The notes: generated by a model from the sequence alone, not told the origin. Shown: positions 47,971 to 57,861, counted from the stretch's first letter. The stretch: 64,000 bases of DNA from Rhodobacterales bacterium HKCCE2091 (GCA_015689685.1 WVSL01000020.1:1-64000), one strand, 5' to 3'. A program made the numbers and translations.

Positions 47971-50900
47971 AGGTCGAGTTCCAGCACCCCGCCCGCCTCC
48001 GCCGCGCGGCTTCGGCAGGTGATGATCGCGTCCTTCCGCTGCGCGTTCGACAGGACGAAGTCGCGATGCTCCACCGCGCCCGAGACCAGCCCGCAGCGGC
48101 AGACCCCGCAGATGCCGTCGGAACACTTGATGTCCACCGGCAGCCCGGCGGCGGCAAGGACTTCAGCGATGGATTTTCCAACCGGCACGGGCAGTTCCCG
48201 GCCGTCCTTCAGCCGGATCGCGAACGGGTGGTCGATGTGGTCGGGCTCCTCCGGGGCGGCGAAATACTCGATGTGCCGGGCCTCGTCAGGGAACCCCGCG
48301 GCCTCCGCCGCCGCGATCACGGCGGCCATGTAGGGCTCCGGTCCGCAGGCATAGACATGCGCGCCGGGCGCGTGGCGGAGCACGCGGGACAGGTCGCAGC
48401 GCGTGCCCTCGTCCGAGACATGCAGATGCACCCGGTCCCGCCACGGCGCGCGGTCGAAATCGGGCAGGAACGCCGCCCCCTCCCGGCGCGAGACGGAGTA
48501 ATGCAGCGCGAAGCCCGCGCCGAGCGCGTGCAGCCTGTGGGCCATCGCGATCATCGGCGTGACCCCGATCCCCCCGCCCATCAGGTAGCTGAACGCGGCG
48601 CCCTCGTGCAGCGGGAAATGGTTGATCGGCTTCGACACGAATAGCTTCCGCCCCGGCGTGAAGATCCGGTGCAACAGCGCCGATCCGCCCCGCCCCCCGG
48701 CGTCGCGCAGCACCCCGATCCGGTAGACCAACCTGTCCGCCGGATCCCCGGCAAGCGAGTACTGCCGCAGGTATTCCGGCGCGACCACGACATCGACATG
48801 GGCGCCCGCCTGCCATTCCGGCAGCGGTTCGCCACCCGGCCGGCGCAGGTCGTAGGCCGCCACGTCGGGCCCGAAGGCGTCGACGGCCGCGACCTCGACC
48901 TGCAGGACCGGGCTGTCGCCGCCGCCGCGGTAGCGGTGCAGCACGCCGTCATCCCCCGCCGCGCGCCGCCGCCGGTATTCGGCGGGCGTCACCAGCGCGG
49001 CATAGGCCGCGATCCCGGCCTCCCGGTCCATCGGGAAGGGATAGGGCCAGGGATGCGGCGCGAGGTCGGCGGGATAGACGGCGAGCGTCTGGTCCTCGTA
49101 GCGCAGGTCGAGATCCCGTTGCAGGCCGCGCGCGTTCACCGGCTTCCGCGCCGGGCGATAGGCGCCGTCCTCCTGCAACTCGATGTCCCACCACCACTTC
49201 TTGACCGGGTTCAGCCCGCCCCGCCCGGCCATGTCGTCGAGCCGCGCCAGCGCCTTCGCCGCGGCGGGAAGCTTCATCGCCGCCCATCGGAACGGCTTTT
49301 CCGCGAACAGCCCCTCCAGGTTCCACGGGCAGGTCTTCATGCAGCGCCCGCACATCGCGCCGCCCTCGGTCGTGACCCGGTAGGTGGCGCATTTCTGGCT
49401 GTCGGACTTCCAGATCTCGTAGCCGTTGAACATCAGCTTCGGCCCGGCGGTGATCGCGCCCGAGGGACATTCCCGCGCGCACTTGTTGCAGGCCTCGCAG
49501 AAGGCCTGGAGCCCGAAGTCGATCGGCCTGTCATGGGCCAGCGGCATGTCCGTCGTGACCACGCCGGACTTGAGCCGCGGCCCCAGGAACGGGTTCAGGA
49601 TCACCTCGCCGATGCGGCTGACCTCGCCGAGCCCGGACAGGAGCAGGAGCGGCGGTTGCAGCACCTCCCCGTCGAGCACCGTGTGCGCCTTCGCCTTGTA
49701 GCCGAGCGCCCGGATTCGCGCCGCGATCACCCCGCCCAGAAGCGAGAACCGCAGGTAGGCCCGCATCGACTGCGCAACCGAGATCCAGTCGTCGCCCGAC
49801 GCGCCCTCCATCGTCTCGAACCCCTGGTCGACGATCATCGAGATCGCGTTCGGATGCTCCGGCAGGATCTCGGCGCCGGTGGCGTCGTGGGAATACCAGG
49901 CCCAGTCCGGGCAGCGGCTGATGCCGACCGCGTCGATGCCGAGGAAGTAGCTCGCCGCCTTCACCGCCTCGGCGTTGGCCTGCGAGTCGCCGGGGCGCGG
50001 GCCGTCTACGGGCGCGCCGTCCTGCAACAGGACGAAGGCCCCGAGTATCCGCCGCTGCGCCATCGATGGCGCGGCCTTGCGCGCGTACCAGCCGCCCGCC
50101 GCCGCCTTCTGGCAGGCGGGCCCCATGTCGCCGAACTGGGCGCGGGCGAACATGTCGGTGCGCTTGGGCACCCGCGGGACGTTCGGCTCGTCGATGTAGG
50201 TGGTTGGCGTGTCCACCCGCTTCAGCGTCTCGAACGGGTGCGGCCCGTCGGCGAAGTCGCGGCGCGCGAAGGGGTCACCGTTCAGGCCCGACCGGCGCGA
50301 CCAGGTGCCGAGCCACCACCCCGGCCCGCCTTCCGCGCCCGGCGGCTGCGTCTCGGCGATGGCGCCGTCATGGGCGATCTCCAGCTCCGTCGTCACCGCG
50401 GCGACGGCGAAGCGGCGGCCGACGAAGGGCGCCTCGGGCGCACCGTCCCGCCACCGCGCGAGGCCCGCGGCGACGGCCGCGCGGTCGAGGCAGATGTCGG
50501 ACGAGGTCGCGGTATGCGCCTTCGCGTCCCACCCGAGCAGGCGGATATAGTTCGCGATCACCACCGCCGTCTCGGCCGCGCGCAGGGCCGCGACGTGCCG
50601 CGCCGCGCCGCGGATCCAGTCCGCCCCCGGCTCGTCTTCACGCGGCTCGCGCGGCATCTCGGACAGGAACACGATCACGTGGCCATGCCCGCCGATCCCC
50701 GAGGGCGGCGCCGACATCGCGTCCCTCAGATCGGCCATGATGAGGTCGATGCCCGAGGCCAGCGTCTTCGTCTGCTTCGTGCGCAGGTCCGCGGCCAGCC
50801 GGTCGATGCCGGGGTTGCGCCACGGCGCGTCCAGGCGCAGCGCCGGCAGCAGCGGCCCCGCCCCGACCATCGCGCTGTCCGAGAAGTAGCCGAAGGATTT

Positions 50901-51155
50901 CAGGTGCTCGGCCCGGGCCAAGGGATCGGCCGGGATCTCCGCCCGCGCCTTGTTCACCAGCCCGTCGCGGATCGCGTCCATCATCGCCTGGTGGTCGGCC
51001 ATCGCCGCGACGAGCCCGCCCGCACCCGCCGCCGTGAAGTCGAGCGGCCGGGACACCGGCACGCGGCAAAGATCCGGCATCGGCCCCCGCGCCAGCCGCT
51101 CCAGCGGGAACGGCCCGAGATGCACGGGCCGGTTCCGGTCCGAAAACAGGCGCAT
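47967..51155 (-). CDS. self-sufficient reductive dehalogenase: RdhA fused to a flavin/[2Fe-2S] reductase
   Basis: 1062 residues, GGGGAGGAC upstream of the ATG. The first 620 residues are a catabolic-type RdhA: a degenerate N-terminal repeat (YIRLLGWDAKAHTATSSD at 203-220), a B12-binding nitroreductase-fold core (IRALGYKAKAHTVLDGEVLQ at 481-500), then two complete 4Fe-4S sites, C553/C556/C559/C563 (CEACNKCARECP) and C589/C602/C605/C609 (CGRCMKTCPW). Y421 and K487 are the expected catalytic pair. Residues about 740-960 form a ferredoxin-reductase module (QYSLAGDP for flavin, GGGIGVTPMIAMAH and YACGPEPYM for NAD(P)H), and 970-1062 a plant-type [2Fe-2S] domain (CSDGICGVCRC). No Tat signal and no membrane anchor gene: a cytoplasmic, NAD(P)H-driven enzyme removing halogen from an aromatic or similar compound. 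Confidence 0.9.
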   Translation of the reverse strand: MRLFSDRNRPVHLGPFPLERLARGPMPDLCRVPVSRPLDFTAAGAGGLVAAMADHQAMMDAIRDGLVNKARAEIPADPLARAEHLKSFGYFSDSAMVGAGPLLPALRLDAPWRNPGIDRLAADLRTKQTKTLASGIDLIMADLRDAMSAPPSGIGGHGHVIVFLSEMPREPREDEPGADWIRGAARHVAALRAAETAVVIANYIRLLGWDAKAHTATSSDICLDRAAVAAGLARWRDGAPEAPFVGRRFAVAAVTTELEIAHDGAIAETQPPGAEGGPGWWLGTWSRRSGLNGDPFARRDFADGPHPFETLKRVDTPTTYIDEPNVPRVPKRTDMFARAQFGDMGPACQKAAAGGWYARKAAPSMAQRRILGAFVLLQDGAPVDGPRPGDSQANAEAVKAASYFLGIDAVGISRCPDWAWYSHDATGAEILPEHPNAISMIVDQGFETMEGASGDDWISVAQSMRAYLRFSLLGGVIAARIRALGYKAKAHTVLDGEVLQPPLLLLSGLGEVSRIGEVILNPFLGPRLKSGVVTTDMPLAHDRPIDFGLQAFCEACNKCARECPSGAITAGPKLMFNGYEIWKSDSQKCATYRVTTEGGAMCGRCMKTCPWNLEGLFAEKPFRWAAMKLPAAAKALARLDDMAGRGGLNPVKKWWWDIELQEDGAYRPARKPVNARGLQRDLDLRYEDQTLAVYPADLAPHPWPYPFPMDREAGIAAYAALVTPAEYRRRRAAGDDGVLHRYRGGGDSPVLQVEVAAVDAFGPDVAAYDLRRPGGEPLPEWQAGAHVDVVVAPEYLRQYSLAGDPADRLVYRIGVLRDAGGRGGSALLHRIFTPGRKLFVSKPINHFPLHEGAAFSYLMGGGIGVTPMIAMAHRLHALGAGFALHYSVSRREGAAFLPDFDRAPWRDRVHLHVSDEGTRCDLSRVLRHAPGAHVYACGPEPYMAAVIAAAEAAGFPDEARHIEYFAAPEEPDHIDHPFAIRLKDGRELPVPVGKSIAEVLAAAGLPVDIKCSDGICGVCRCGLVSGAVEHRDFVLSNAQRKDAIITCRSRAAEAGGVLELDL

Positions 51156-51305
51156 GATGCGTCCTCCCCGCGGGCGAGCCTAGTGACACCGGCGGGCGGC
51201 GCAAGCACCACGGCGGGCGGCGCGCCGGTCCACGCCGCGGCGGGGCGTGACATGCCCCCGATCCCGCTCTAGCCTCCGCCCGACCGTTCCTGCCACGAGG
51301 CTCCC

Positions 51306-52268
51306 ATGACCGACTACATCCCCGTCTCCGGCGCCGTCCTGCCGCGCTATGCCGGCGTGCCGACCTTCATGAGGCTGCCGCATGTGCCCGAGGGCGACCC
51401 GCGGCGGGCGGAGGTGGATATCGGCTTTCTCGGGATGCCGTGGGACGGGGCGACGTCGAACCGTCCGGGCGCGCGCCACGGGCCGCGGGCGCTCAGGGAC
51501 TACTCGACCATGATCCGCGAGATGAACCGCGCCACCGGCCAGCAGCCTTTCCGCGCCGCGAACTGCGCCGACATGGGCGACGTGGCGATGAGCCCGGTGG
51601 ACCAGGACGAGGCGCTCGCCGCCGCCGAGGCCGCCGTGACCGCGATGCTGGCCGACGGCATCCGGCCGTTCATGGCGGGCGGCGATCACCTCTGCACGCT
51701 GACCTGCCTGCGCGCGCTCCGGAAGCACCGGGGCGAGCCGTTCGGTCTGATCCTGCTCGACAGCCATACCGACCTCTACCCGCCCTATTTCGGCGGCAAG
51801 ACCCTGACCCACGGCAACCCGTTCCGGCAGGCGATCGAGGAAGGCTGCATCGACCCCGCCCGGACCTTCATGGGCGGGATGCGGGGCACGTCCTACAACA
51901 ACGAGGATTTCCAGTACGGGTGGGACAAGGGCGTGACGATCATGCCCATCGAGGAGTGCATGGCGCAGGGGTGGGACGCTGTGATGGCCCATGCCCGCGC
52001 GGTCGCCGGCGACGGGCCGACCTATGTCAGCTTCGACATAGACTTCATCGACCCCGCCTTCGCCCCCGGCACCGGCACGCCCGAGGTCGGCGGGCCGACG
52101 AGCTTCGAGGCGATCCGCTGCGTCCGCGCGCTCCACGGGCTCGACGTGATCGGCGCCGACCTCGTGGAGGTCTCGCCGCCGTTCGACCCGACCGGGTCCA
52201 CCGCGTGGCTCGGCGTGTCCGTCATGTTCGAGCTGCTTTGCGTCATGACCGCAACGCAAGGGTCCTGA
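51306..52268 (+). CDS. ureohydrolase (agmatinase/guanidino-acid hydrolase family)
   Basis: 320 residues. The binuclear Mn site is complete: H128 in GGDH, D152/H154/D156 in LDSHTDLY (the common form is DAHxD) and D244/D246 in SFDIDFIDP. EVGGPTSFEAIRCV and LVEVSPPFDP follow as usual. It hydrolyses a guanidino compound to urea plus an amine; agmatine, guanidinobutyrate and guanidinopropionate are all possible. It diverges from the dehalogenase gene across 150 bases; no functional link is evident. Confidence 0.88.
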   Translation: MTDYIPVSGAVLPRYAGVPTFMRLPHVPEGDPRRAEVDIGFLGMPWDGATSNRPGARHGPRALRDYSTMIREMNRATGQQPFRAANCADMGDVAMSPVDQDEALAAAEAAVTAMLADGIRPFMAGGDHLCTLTCLRALRKHRGEPFGLILLDSHTDLYPPYFGGKTLTHGNPFRQAIEEGCIDPARTFMGGMRGTSYNNEDFQYGWDKGVTIMPIEECMAQGWDAVMAHARAVAGDGPTYVSFDIDFIDPAFAPGTGTPEVGGPTSFEAIRCVRALHGLDVIGADLVEVSPPFDPTGSTAWLGVSVMFELLCVMTATQGS

Positions 52269-52334
52269 CATTGCCGCGCCGCCCCGTTCTGCTAGACTCC
52301 GGCCCTGCATGGCGGTATCCGGCGAGCAGGTGGC

Positions 52335-52348
52335 CGTTAACGCTAACG
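52335..52348. promoter_or_regulatory. LacI-type operator upstream of zwf
   Basis: CGTTAACGCTAACG has exact CGTTA/TAACG arms around a central CG, matching the TTANCGNTAA core of LacI-family operators. It lies 70-84 bases before the zwf ATG, where it could cover the promoter of zwf-pgl-pgi. The repressor gene is not in the window. Confidence 0.6.
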
Positions 52349-52418
52349 TGAACGAATTCAACGTGTAGTAAGGCGTCGCGCAATGCAGCACCACCGCAAG
52401 AGCCAGGAGGGCGCAGCC

Positions 52419-53873
52419 ATGGTGTCTCGGGTGATTCCGGTCGAACCGTTCGACCTCGTGATTTTCGGGGGGACCGGCGATCTCGCCCGGCGCAAGATCC
52501 TGCCGGGCCTGTTCCGCCGCTTCACCTCGGGGCAGATGCCCGAGGGTGCCCGGATCATCGGCGCGGCGCGGTCCGACCACGACGACGCGGAATACCGCGC
52601 CACGATCACCGAGGCGATCGAGGAATTCGTGCCGAAGGACCGCCGCGATCCGGCCGAGGTCGCCGCCTTCGTGGAACGGCTGAGCTACATCAAGGTCGAC
52701 GCCACCGGCGAGGACGGGTGGAAGAAGCTCGCCAAGGCGATGCGCGACGACGCGGTGCAGGCGTTCTACTTCTCCGTCGGCCCCTCGCTCTTCGGCGCGC
52801 TGGCCGAACGGCTGCACCTGCACAAGGTCGCCCGCCCCGACGCCCGGATCGTGGTCGAGAAACCCTTCGGCCGCGACCTTGCCTCCGCGAAGGAGCTGAA
52901 CGCGACGCTGGCGGCACATTTCGACGAACACCAGATCTACCGGATCGACCACTACCTCGGGAAGGAAACCGTCCAGAACCTGATGGCGGTCCGCTTCGGT
53001 AACGTCCTGTTCGAGCCGCTGTGGAACGCGCAGTACGTCGACCACGTCCAGATCACCGTGGCCGAGGAGGTCGGCGTCGGCGGGCGCGGCACCTACTACG
53101 ACAAGTCCGGCGCCATGCGGGACATGGTGCAGAACCACCTCATGCAGCTTCTGTGCCTGACCGCGATGGAGCCGCCGACCCGGTTCGAACCCGACGCCGT
53201 GCGCGACGAGAAGCTGAAGGTGATCCGCGCGCTCGACCCGGTGCCGCGGTCGAACATCGTGCGCGGGCAGTACTCCTCCGCGCCGCGGATCAAGTCCTAC
53301 GCCGACGACGTGGAAAACCCCGACAGTCGCACGGAAAGCTTCATCGCGATGCGGGTCGACATCTCCAACTGGCGCTGGAAGGGCACGCCGTTCTATCTCA
53401 GGACGGGCAAGCGGCTGAAGGCACGGATGTCGGAAATCGTCATTCATTTCAAGGAAGTGCCCTACTCAATCTTCGACGAGGATGCCGGCCGCCACGCCAA
53501 CGTGCTGACCATCCGGCTCCAGCCCGACGAGGGCATGGACCTGCGCGTGACGATCAAGGAGCCGGGACCGGGGGGCATGCGCCTCGTCGACGTGCCGCTC
53601 GACATGACCTTCGCCGACGCGCTCGGCGAACAGGCGGCGGACGTGCCCGATGCCTACGAACGGCTCATCATGGACGTGATCCGGGGCAACCAGACGCTGT
53701 TCATGCGCGGCGACGAGGTCGAGGCCGCATGGGCCTGGACCGACCCGATCATCTCCGCCTGGACCGACCGCGGCGACCGGCCGCTCGCCTACGACGCGGG
53801 CAGTTCCGGCCCGGCCGACGCGCTCATGCTGCTGCACCGCGACGGGCGCCGCTGGCGGGAGCTGGCGACGTGA
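52419..53873 (+). CDS. zwf: glucose-6-phosphate dehydrogenase
   Basis: 484 residues from the ATG at 52419, which has a perfect AGGAGG 8 bases upstream; an in-frame ATG 36 bases earlier is less likely. Visible: VIFGGTGDLARRKILPGLF (NAD(P) fold), RIDHYLGKETVQNLMAVRFG (active-site RIDHYLGKE), and PFYLRTGKRL. It oxidises glucose-6-phosphate to 6-phosphogluconolactone, feeding Entner-Doudoroff or pentose phosphate pathways. First gene of zwf-pgl-pgi; its stop overlaps pgl (GTGA). Confidence 0.97.
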   Translation: MVSRVIPVEPFDLVIFGGTGDLARRKILPGLFRRFTSGQMPEGARIIGAARSDHDDAEYRATITEAIEEFVPKDRRDPAEVAAFVERLSYIKVDATGEDGWKKLAKAMRDDAVQAFYFSVGPSLFGALAERLHLHKVARPDARIVVEKPFGRDLASAKELNATLAAHFDEHQIYRIDHYLGKETVQNLMAVRFGNVLFEPLWNAQYVDHVQITVAEEVGVGGRGTYYDKSGAMRDMVQNHLMQLLCLTAMEPPTRFEPDAVRDEKLKVIRALDPVPRSNIVRGQYSSAPRIKSYADDVENPDSRTESFIAMRVDISNWRWKGTPFYLRTGKRLKARMSEIVIHFKEVPYSIFDEDAGRHANVLTIRLQPDEGMDLRVTIKEPGPGGMRLVDVPLDMTFADALGEQAADVPDAYERLIMDVIRGNQTLFMRGDEVEAAWAWTDPIISAWTDRGDRPLAYDAGSSGPADALMLLHRDGRRWRELAT

Positions 53874-54544
53874 GGACCCTGCAGGAATACCCCGACCGCG
53901 AGATCATGATGCTGGACCTCGCCGACCGGCTCGCGTCCGAACTCGGCGACCACCTGCGCCGCCATGACGGGGCCAGCCTCTGCGTGCCCGGCGGCTCCAC
54001 CCCCGGCCCCGCCTTCGACGTGCTGTCGGAGCAGAAGCTCGACTGGGACCGGGTCGCGGTGTTCCTGAACGACGAACGGTGGGTGGACGAGGACGACGAG
54101 CGGTCGAACACGCGGCTCCTGCGCGAAAGGCTTCTCGTTTCAAGGGCCTCCGCCGCGAAGCTGATCCCGCTGAAGGGACCGGGCCGCGCGCCGGAGGACG
54201 ACGCCGCGGCGCTGGCCGAGGGGCTGAAGCCTCACCTGCCGATCTCGGTGCTCGTGCTTGGCATGGGCGGCGACATGCACACTGCGAGCCTCATCCCCGG
54301 CGCCGACACGCTGGACGCCGCGCTGAAACCGGACGCGCCGATCCTGCTGCCGGTGCGGGTCGACAGTTCGGCCGTGCCGCGGATCACGCTCAGCGCGCGG
54401 GTGCTGGACGAGGCGATGTCCAAGCACATCCTCATCACCGGCGACGAGAAGCGCGAGGCGCTGGACCGCGCCGCCCATCTCGACGCGAAGGACGCCCCGA
54501 TCCGCGCCGTCTGGCGCGACGCCACCGTGCACTGGGCGCCCTGA
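53870..54544 (+). CDS. pgl: 6-phosphogluconolactonase
   Basis: 224 residues from a GTG at 53870 overlapping the zwf stop. Pgl/NagB-type fold: [40 protein letters not shown] and [19 protein letters not shown] (phosphate-binding loop; the family usually has GMG-DGHTASLFP). It hydrolyses the lactone made by Zwf. The GTG start and overlap imply coupled, somewhat lower translation. Confidence 0.95.
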   Translation: MRTLQEYPDREIMMLDLADRLASELGDHLRRHDGASLCVPGGSTPGPAFDVLSEQKLDWDRVAVFLNDERWVDEDDERSNTRLLRERLLVSRASAAKLIPLKGPGRAPEDDAAALAEGLKPHLPISVLVLGMGGDMHTASLIPGADTLDAALKPDAPILLPVRVDSSAVPRITLSARVLDEAMSKHILITGDEKREALDRAAHLDAKDAPIRAVWRDATVHWAP

Positions 54545-54584
54545 CGACGCCCGCGAACCGTCACGCGAACCGAACGGAGTATTC

Positions 54585-56189
54585 ATGGACATCTGGCAGG
54601 ATCTCGAAGCCCACCGGTCCGCCAAGGCCGGGCGGACCATCGCCCACCTGTTCGAGACCGACCCGGACCGCGCCGCCACCTTCTCGGCCCGCACCGACGG
54701 TCTCCTGTTCGACTATTCCAAGTGCGATCTCGACGCGGGCGCCCTGTCGCTCCTGTTCGAACTGGCCCGCGCGACGGGGGTGGAGGCCCGCCGCGACGCG
54801 ATGTTCGCGGGCGAGAAGATCAACGAGACCGAGGGCCGGGCGGTCCTGCACACCGCGCTCCGCGCCGACACCGGGCCGATCCTCGTCGATGGCGAGGACG
54901 TGATGCCGGGCGTGCTGGACACCCGCGCGCGGATGGCCGCGTTCGCCCGCGGCGTCCGGTCCGGCGAGATCGCCGGGGCCGGCGGTTCGTACACCGATGT
55001 CGTGAACATCGGCATCGGCGGATCCGACCTCGGCCCCGCGATGGCCACCCTCGCGCTCGCGCCCTACCACGACGGGCCGCGCATCCACTACGTCTCCAAC
55101 GTCGACGGCGCCCATATCCACGACACGCTGAAGGGGCTCGACCCGGCGCGGACCCTCGTGGTCGTGGCGTCGAAGACCTTCACCACGATCGAGACGATGA
55201 CCAACGCCGAGACCGCGCGGGACTGGATGGCGCGGTCGGTCGACACGCCCGGCGACCAGTTCGCCGCCCTGTCGAGCGCGGTCGACAAGACCGCGGCCTT
55301 CGGCATCGACGCGAGCCGTGTGTTCGGGTTCGAGGACTGGGTCGGCGGGCGCTACTCGCTCTGGGGGCCGATCGGGCTCGGCGTGATGCTGGCCGTGGGG
55401 CCGGAGGATTTCGACGCCTTCCTCGCCGGCGGGCGGGCGATGGACACCCATTTCCGCGAGGCCGACCTGCCCGACAACCTGCCGGTCCTGCTGGCGCTCG
55501 TCGGGATCTGGCACAACCAGGTCTGCGGCCGCGCCACCCGCGCCGTGCTGCCCTACGACCAGCGGCTCCTTCGCCTGCCCGCCTATCTGCAGCAGCTCGA
55601 GATGGAATCGAACGGCAAGCGCGTGTCGATGGACGGCGCCGACCTGCAGCGGGACTCCGGCCCAGTGGTCTGGGGCGAGCCCGGCACCAACGGCCAGCAC
55701 GCCTTCTACCAGCTGATCCACCAGGGCACCCGGATCGTGCCCTGCGAGTTCATGGTCGCCGCGAAGGGCCACGAACCCGACCTCGCCCATCACCACGCGC
55801 TTCTCGTCGCCAACTGCCTCGCCCAGGCCGAGGCGCTGATGCGCGGCCGCAGCCTGGAGGAAGCGCGCGCGCTGATGGCGCAGAAGGGGCTCGAGGGCGA
55901 CGAGCTCGACCGCCAGGCCCGCCACCGCGTGTTCCCGGGCAACCGGCCATCGACGATGCTGGTCTACCCGATGCTGACGCCCTTCGTGCTCGGCCAGATC
56001 GTGGCGCTCTACGAGCACCGGGTCTTCGTCGAGGGCGCCATCCTCGGGATCAACTCCTTCGACCAGTGGGGCGTGGAGCTCGGCAAGGAACTGGCGCTGA
56101 AGCTCGCCCCGCTTCTCGACGGCGCCGATGCCTCGGGCAAGGACGGCTCGACGCGGATGCTGGTGGAGGCGGTGCGCGGAATGCGCTGA
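54585..56189 (+). CDS. pgi: glucose-6-phosphate isomerase
   Basis: 534 residues with AACGGAGT upstream. Core motifs: [50 protein letters not shown], the active-site Glu region [20 protein letters not shown] and the C-terminal [15 protein letters not shown] (catalytic Lys). It interconverts glucose-6-P and fructose-6-P, and in a cyclic Entner-Doudoroff pathway returns fructose-6-P to Zwf. 40 bases after pgl; a hairpin follows the stop. Confidence 0.98.
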   Translation: MDIWQDLEAHRSAKAGRTIAHLFETDPDRAATFSARTDGLLFDYSKCDLDAGALSLLFELARATGVEARRDAMFAGEKINETEGRAVLHTALRADTGPILVDGEDVMPGVLDTRARMAAFARGVRSGEIAGAGGSYTDVVNIGIGGSDLGPAMATLALAPYHDGPRIHYVSNVDGAHIHDTLKGLDPARTLVVVASKTFTTIETMTNAETARDWMARSVDTPGDQFAALSSAVDKTAAFGIDASRVFGFEDWVGGRYSLWGPIGLGVMLAVGPEDFDAFLAGGRAMDTHFREADLPDNLPVLLALVGIWHNQVCGRATRAVLPYDQRLLRLPAYLQQLEMESNGKRVSMDGADLQRDSGPVVWGEPGTNGQHAFYQLIHQGTRIVPCEFMVAAKGHEPDLAHHHALLVANCLAQAEALMRGRSLEEARALMAQKGLEGDELDRQARHRVFPGNRPSTMLVYPMLTPFVLGQIVALYEHRVFVEGAILGINSFDQWGVELGKELALKLAPLLDGADASGKDGSTRMLVEAVRGMR

Positions 56190-56217
56190 CGCCGCGGTCG
56201 TGGCGGTTGGCCCGCAG

Positions 56218-56270
56218 GCGGGGGCCAGCCCCCGCACCCCCGAGGTATTTGGAAGGCAAAGAGGCCGAGT
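56218..56270 (+). terminator. pgi terminator hairpin plus conserved tail motif, copy 2
   Basis: GCGGGGGC and GCCCCCGC form a perfect stem 29 bases after the pgi stop, followed by ACCCCCGAGGTATTTGGAAG and GCAAAGAGG. The tail matches the copy at 35630-35653 almost base for base. Position fits a terminator of zwf-pgl-pgi. Confidence 0.6.
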
Positions 56271-56429
56271 TAACGCTTTCTCAACCCTGTCCGGTCGAGA
56301 TAAGACCGCGGTACAGGCGGAGGCGCCGATGACCGCAGGCGAAGACGCCCCCGCCGGTCCCGGCCGGTCGGGGGCGCATCGGCCATCCGCGCCGCCGGTG
56401 GACGCGTATCCTCCGGACCGGGACCGCTC

Positions 56430-57138
56430 TCAGACCAGGGTCACGCGCCTGGACCGGTCCACCGGGCTTCCGGTGATCCCCTCGGCGCGCATGGCGTCCA
56501 TCAGACGGCCCGACATGAAGATGACCTTCTGCAGCCGGGCCTCCTTCCAGAGGTCCGGTCCCCCGAGAACGGCATCCGACCGGACGACGAGATCCGGGGT
56601 TCTACTCTGACCTGGTGTGTAGCGCTGCCTTCCATCCTTGGTCTTGCCGTGCGTCATCAGTCCTTTCGACTGCTCCGGGACCAGCCCGTCCTTGCGCGCG
56701 ACCAGATGCAGCATCCCGCCTCGGTCCGGCAGCGGCTTGCTCAGGTCTCGAGACCGGAGGCATAGCGCAACTTGCCCTGGTAATACTGGTGGCGCCCCTC
56801 GTAGAAGGGCAGCTTCATGATCTCGCCTCGCCGAGGTCGAAATCCCGGAGCAGTTCGATCATCCTGCGCGAGACCTAGAGGCTTCCCCCGTGCATCCCGT
56901 CGAAATCGCGCCGGGGTTGCCTATGCTCGGGATGGATTTCCGGCAGGTAGAGGTATTCCGGCTTGAGATGATCCGGCATCCGGTGGGTCATGCTGCGCGA
57001 TTCGGAGCGGACCCTGAGTTCGTCATCCGTCGACAGGTCCGCCCACTTGTCGGAATGCGCCACGGCCGGCACGGCCTGCCGCCCGCGTCCGTAGTACATG
57101 CTCTTCCAGGCCCAGACGTGCTGGATCTTCGCATTCAT
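56430..57138 (-). pseudogene. imm11-family (DUF1629-type) gene, broken
   Basis: Three pieces in order: 57138-56875 encodes MNAKIQHVWAWKSMYYGRGR to FDGMHGGSL and ends in TAG (56877-56875). The same frame resumes VSRRMIELLRDFDLGEA, then shifts to MKLPFYEGRHQYYQGKLRYA, then shifts again to SKPLPDRGGMLHLVARKDGL and GGPDLWKEARLQKVIFMSGR, LMDAMRAEGITGSPV to the stop at 56430. Read together this is one full-length protein of about 230 residues of the immunity-protein-11 family, whose members neutralise polymorphic toxins. One nonsense change and two frameshifts disable it. No toxin gene is present. Confidence 0.75.
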
Positions 57139-57276
57139 CGGGATTTCTCCGTCACCGCGACCGTATCAGGCGGGCGGTCTCCAGCTCGGGGAGCGCGAGG
57201 GATCGACCGTCGTCCGCCATCGGTCCGAGGGCGATGGACGATGCGCCTCGCTCCGCCACCTGCCAAGAGCACCCGC

Positions 57277-57861
57277 TCAGGCCTCCAGCTCGGCATCCCA
57301 GTAGAGGAAATCCAGCCAGGTCTCGTGCAGGTGGTTCGGCGGGAACTTGCGGCCCTGGTTCTTCAGCTCCTCCGCGCCCGGCTGGCGCGGCGGCTTGATC
57401 AGCGACATGCCGGACTGGCGCAGGCTCTTCGAGCCCTTCCTGAGGTTGCAGCGCGCGCAGGCCGCGACCACGTTTTCCCAGGACGTCACGCCGCCGCGCG
57501 CGCGCGGCACCACGTGGTCGAAGGTCAGGTCGCCCTTGGTCCCGCAATACTGGCAGGAGAACTCGTCGCGCAGGAACAGGTTGAACCGGGTGAAGGCCAC
57601 GCGCTTCTGCGGCTTCACGTAATCCTTCAGTACCACGACCGAGGGGATGCGGATTTCCGTCGTCGGCGAGCGCACGACCTCGTCGTATTCCGCGACGATC
57701 TGCACCCGGTCGAGGAACGCGGCCTTCACCGCGTCCTGCCACGGCCAGAGCGACAGCGGGTAGTAGGACAGCGGGCGGTAATCGGCGTTCAGGACAAGGG
57801 CCGGATGGTGCCGGAGACTGCCCGGCTCGCGTACGAAACTCGTCCTGAAATCGCCGTCCAT
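57277..57861 (-). CDS. HNH endonuclease family protein
   Basis: 194 residues. After an N-terminal segment (PALVLNADYRPLSYYPLSLW) comes an HNH zinc-finger nuclease fold: FSCQYCGTKGDLTFDHVVPR (first Cys pair, HNH His), GVTSWENVVAACARCNLRKG (Asn and second Cys pair). This chromosomal, stand-alone family is widespread in alphaproteobacteria; its biological role is unknown and it is not linked to a restriction or phage module here. A good promoter lies upstream (57939-57966). Confidence 0.88.
   Translation of the reverse strand: MDGDFRTSFVREPGSLRHHPALVLNADYRPLSYYPLSLWPWQDAVKAAFLDRVQIVAEYDEVVRSPTTEIRIPSVVVLKDYVKPQKRVAFTRFNLFLRDEFSCQYCGTKGDLTFDHVVPRARGGVTSWENVVAACARCNLRKGSKSLRQSGMSLIKPPRQPGAEELKNQGRKFPPNHLHETWLDFLYWDAELEA

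Noticed and set aside
48669-51272. 867-codon plus-strand frame opposite the dehalogenase
   Set aside because: The minus-strand product has intact cysteine clusters and cofactor motifs; the opposite frame is a shadow.
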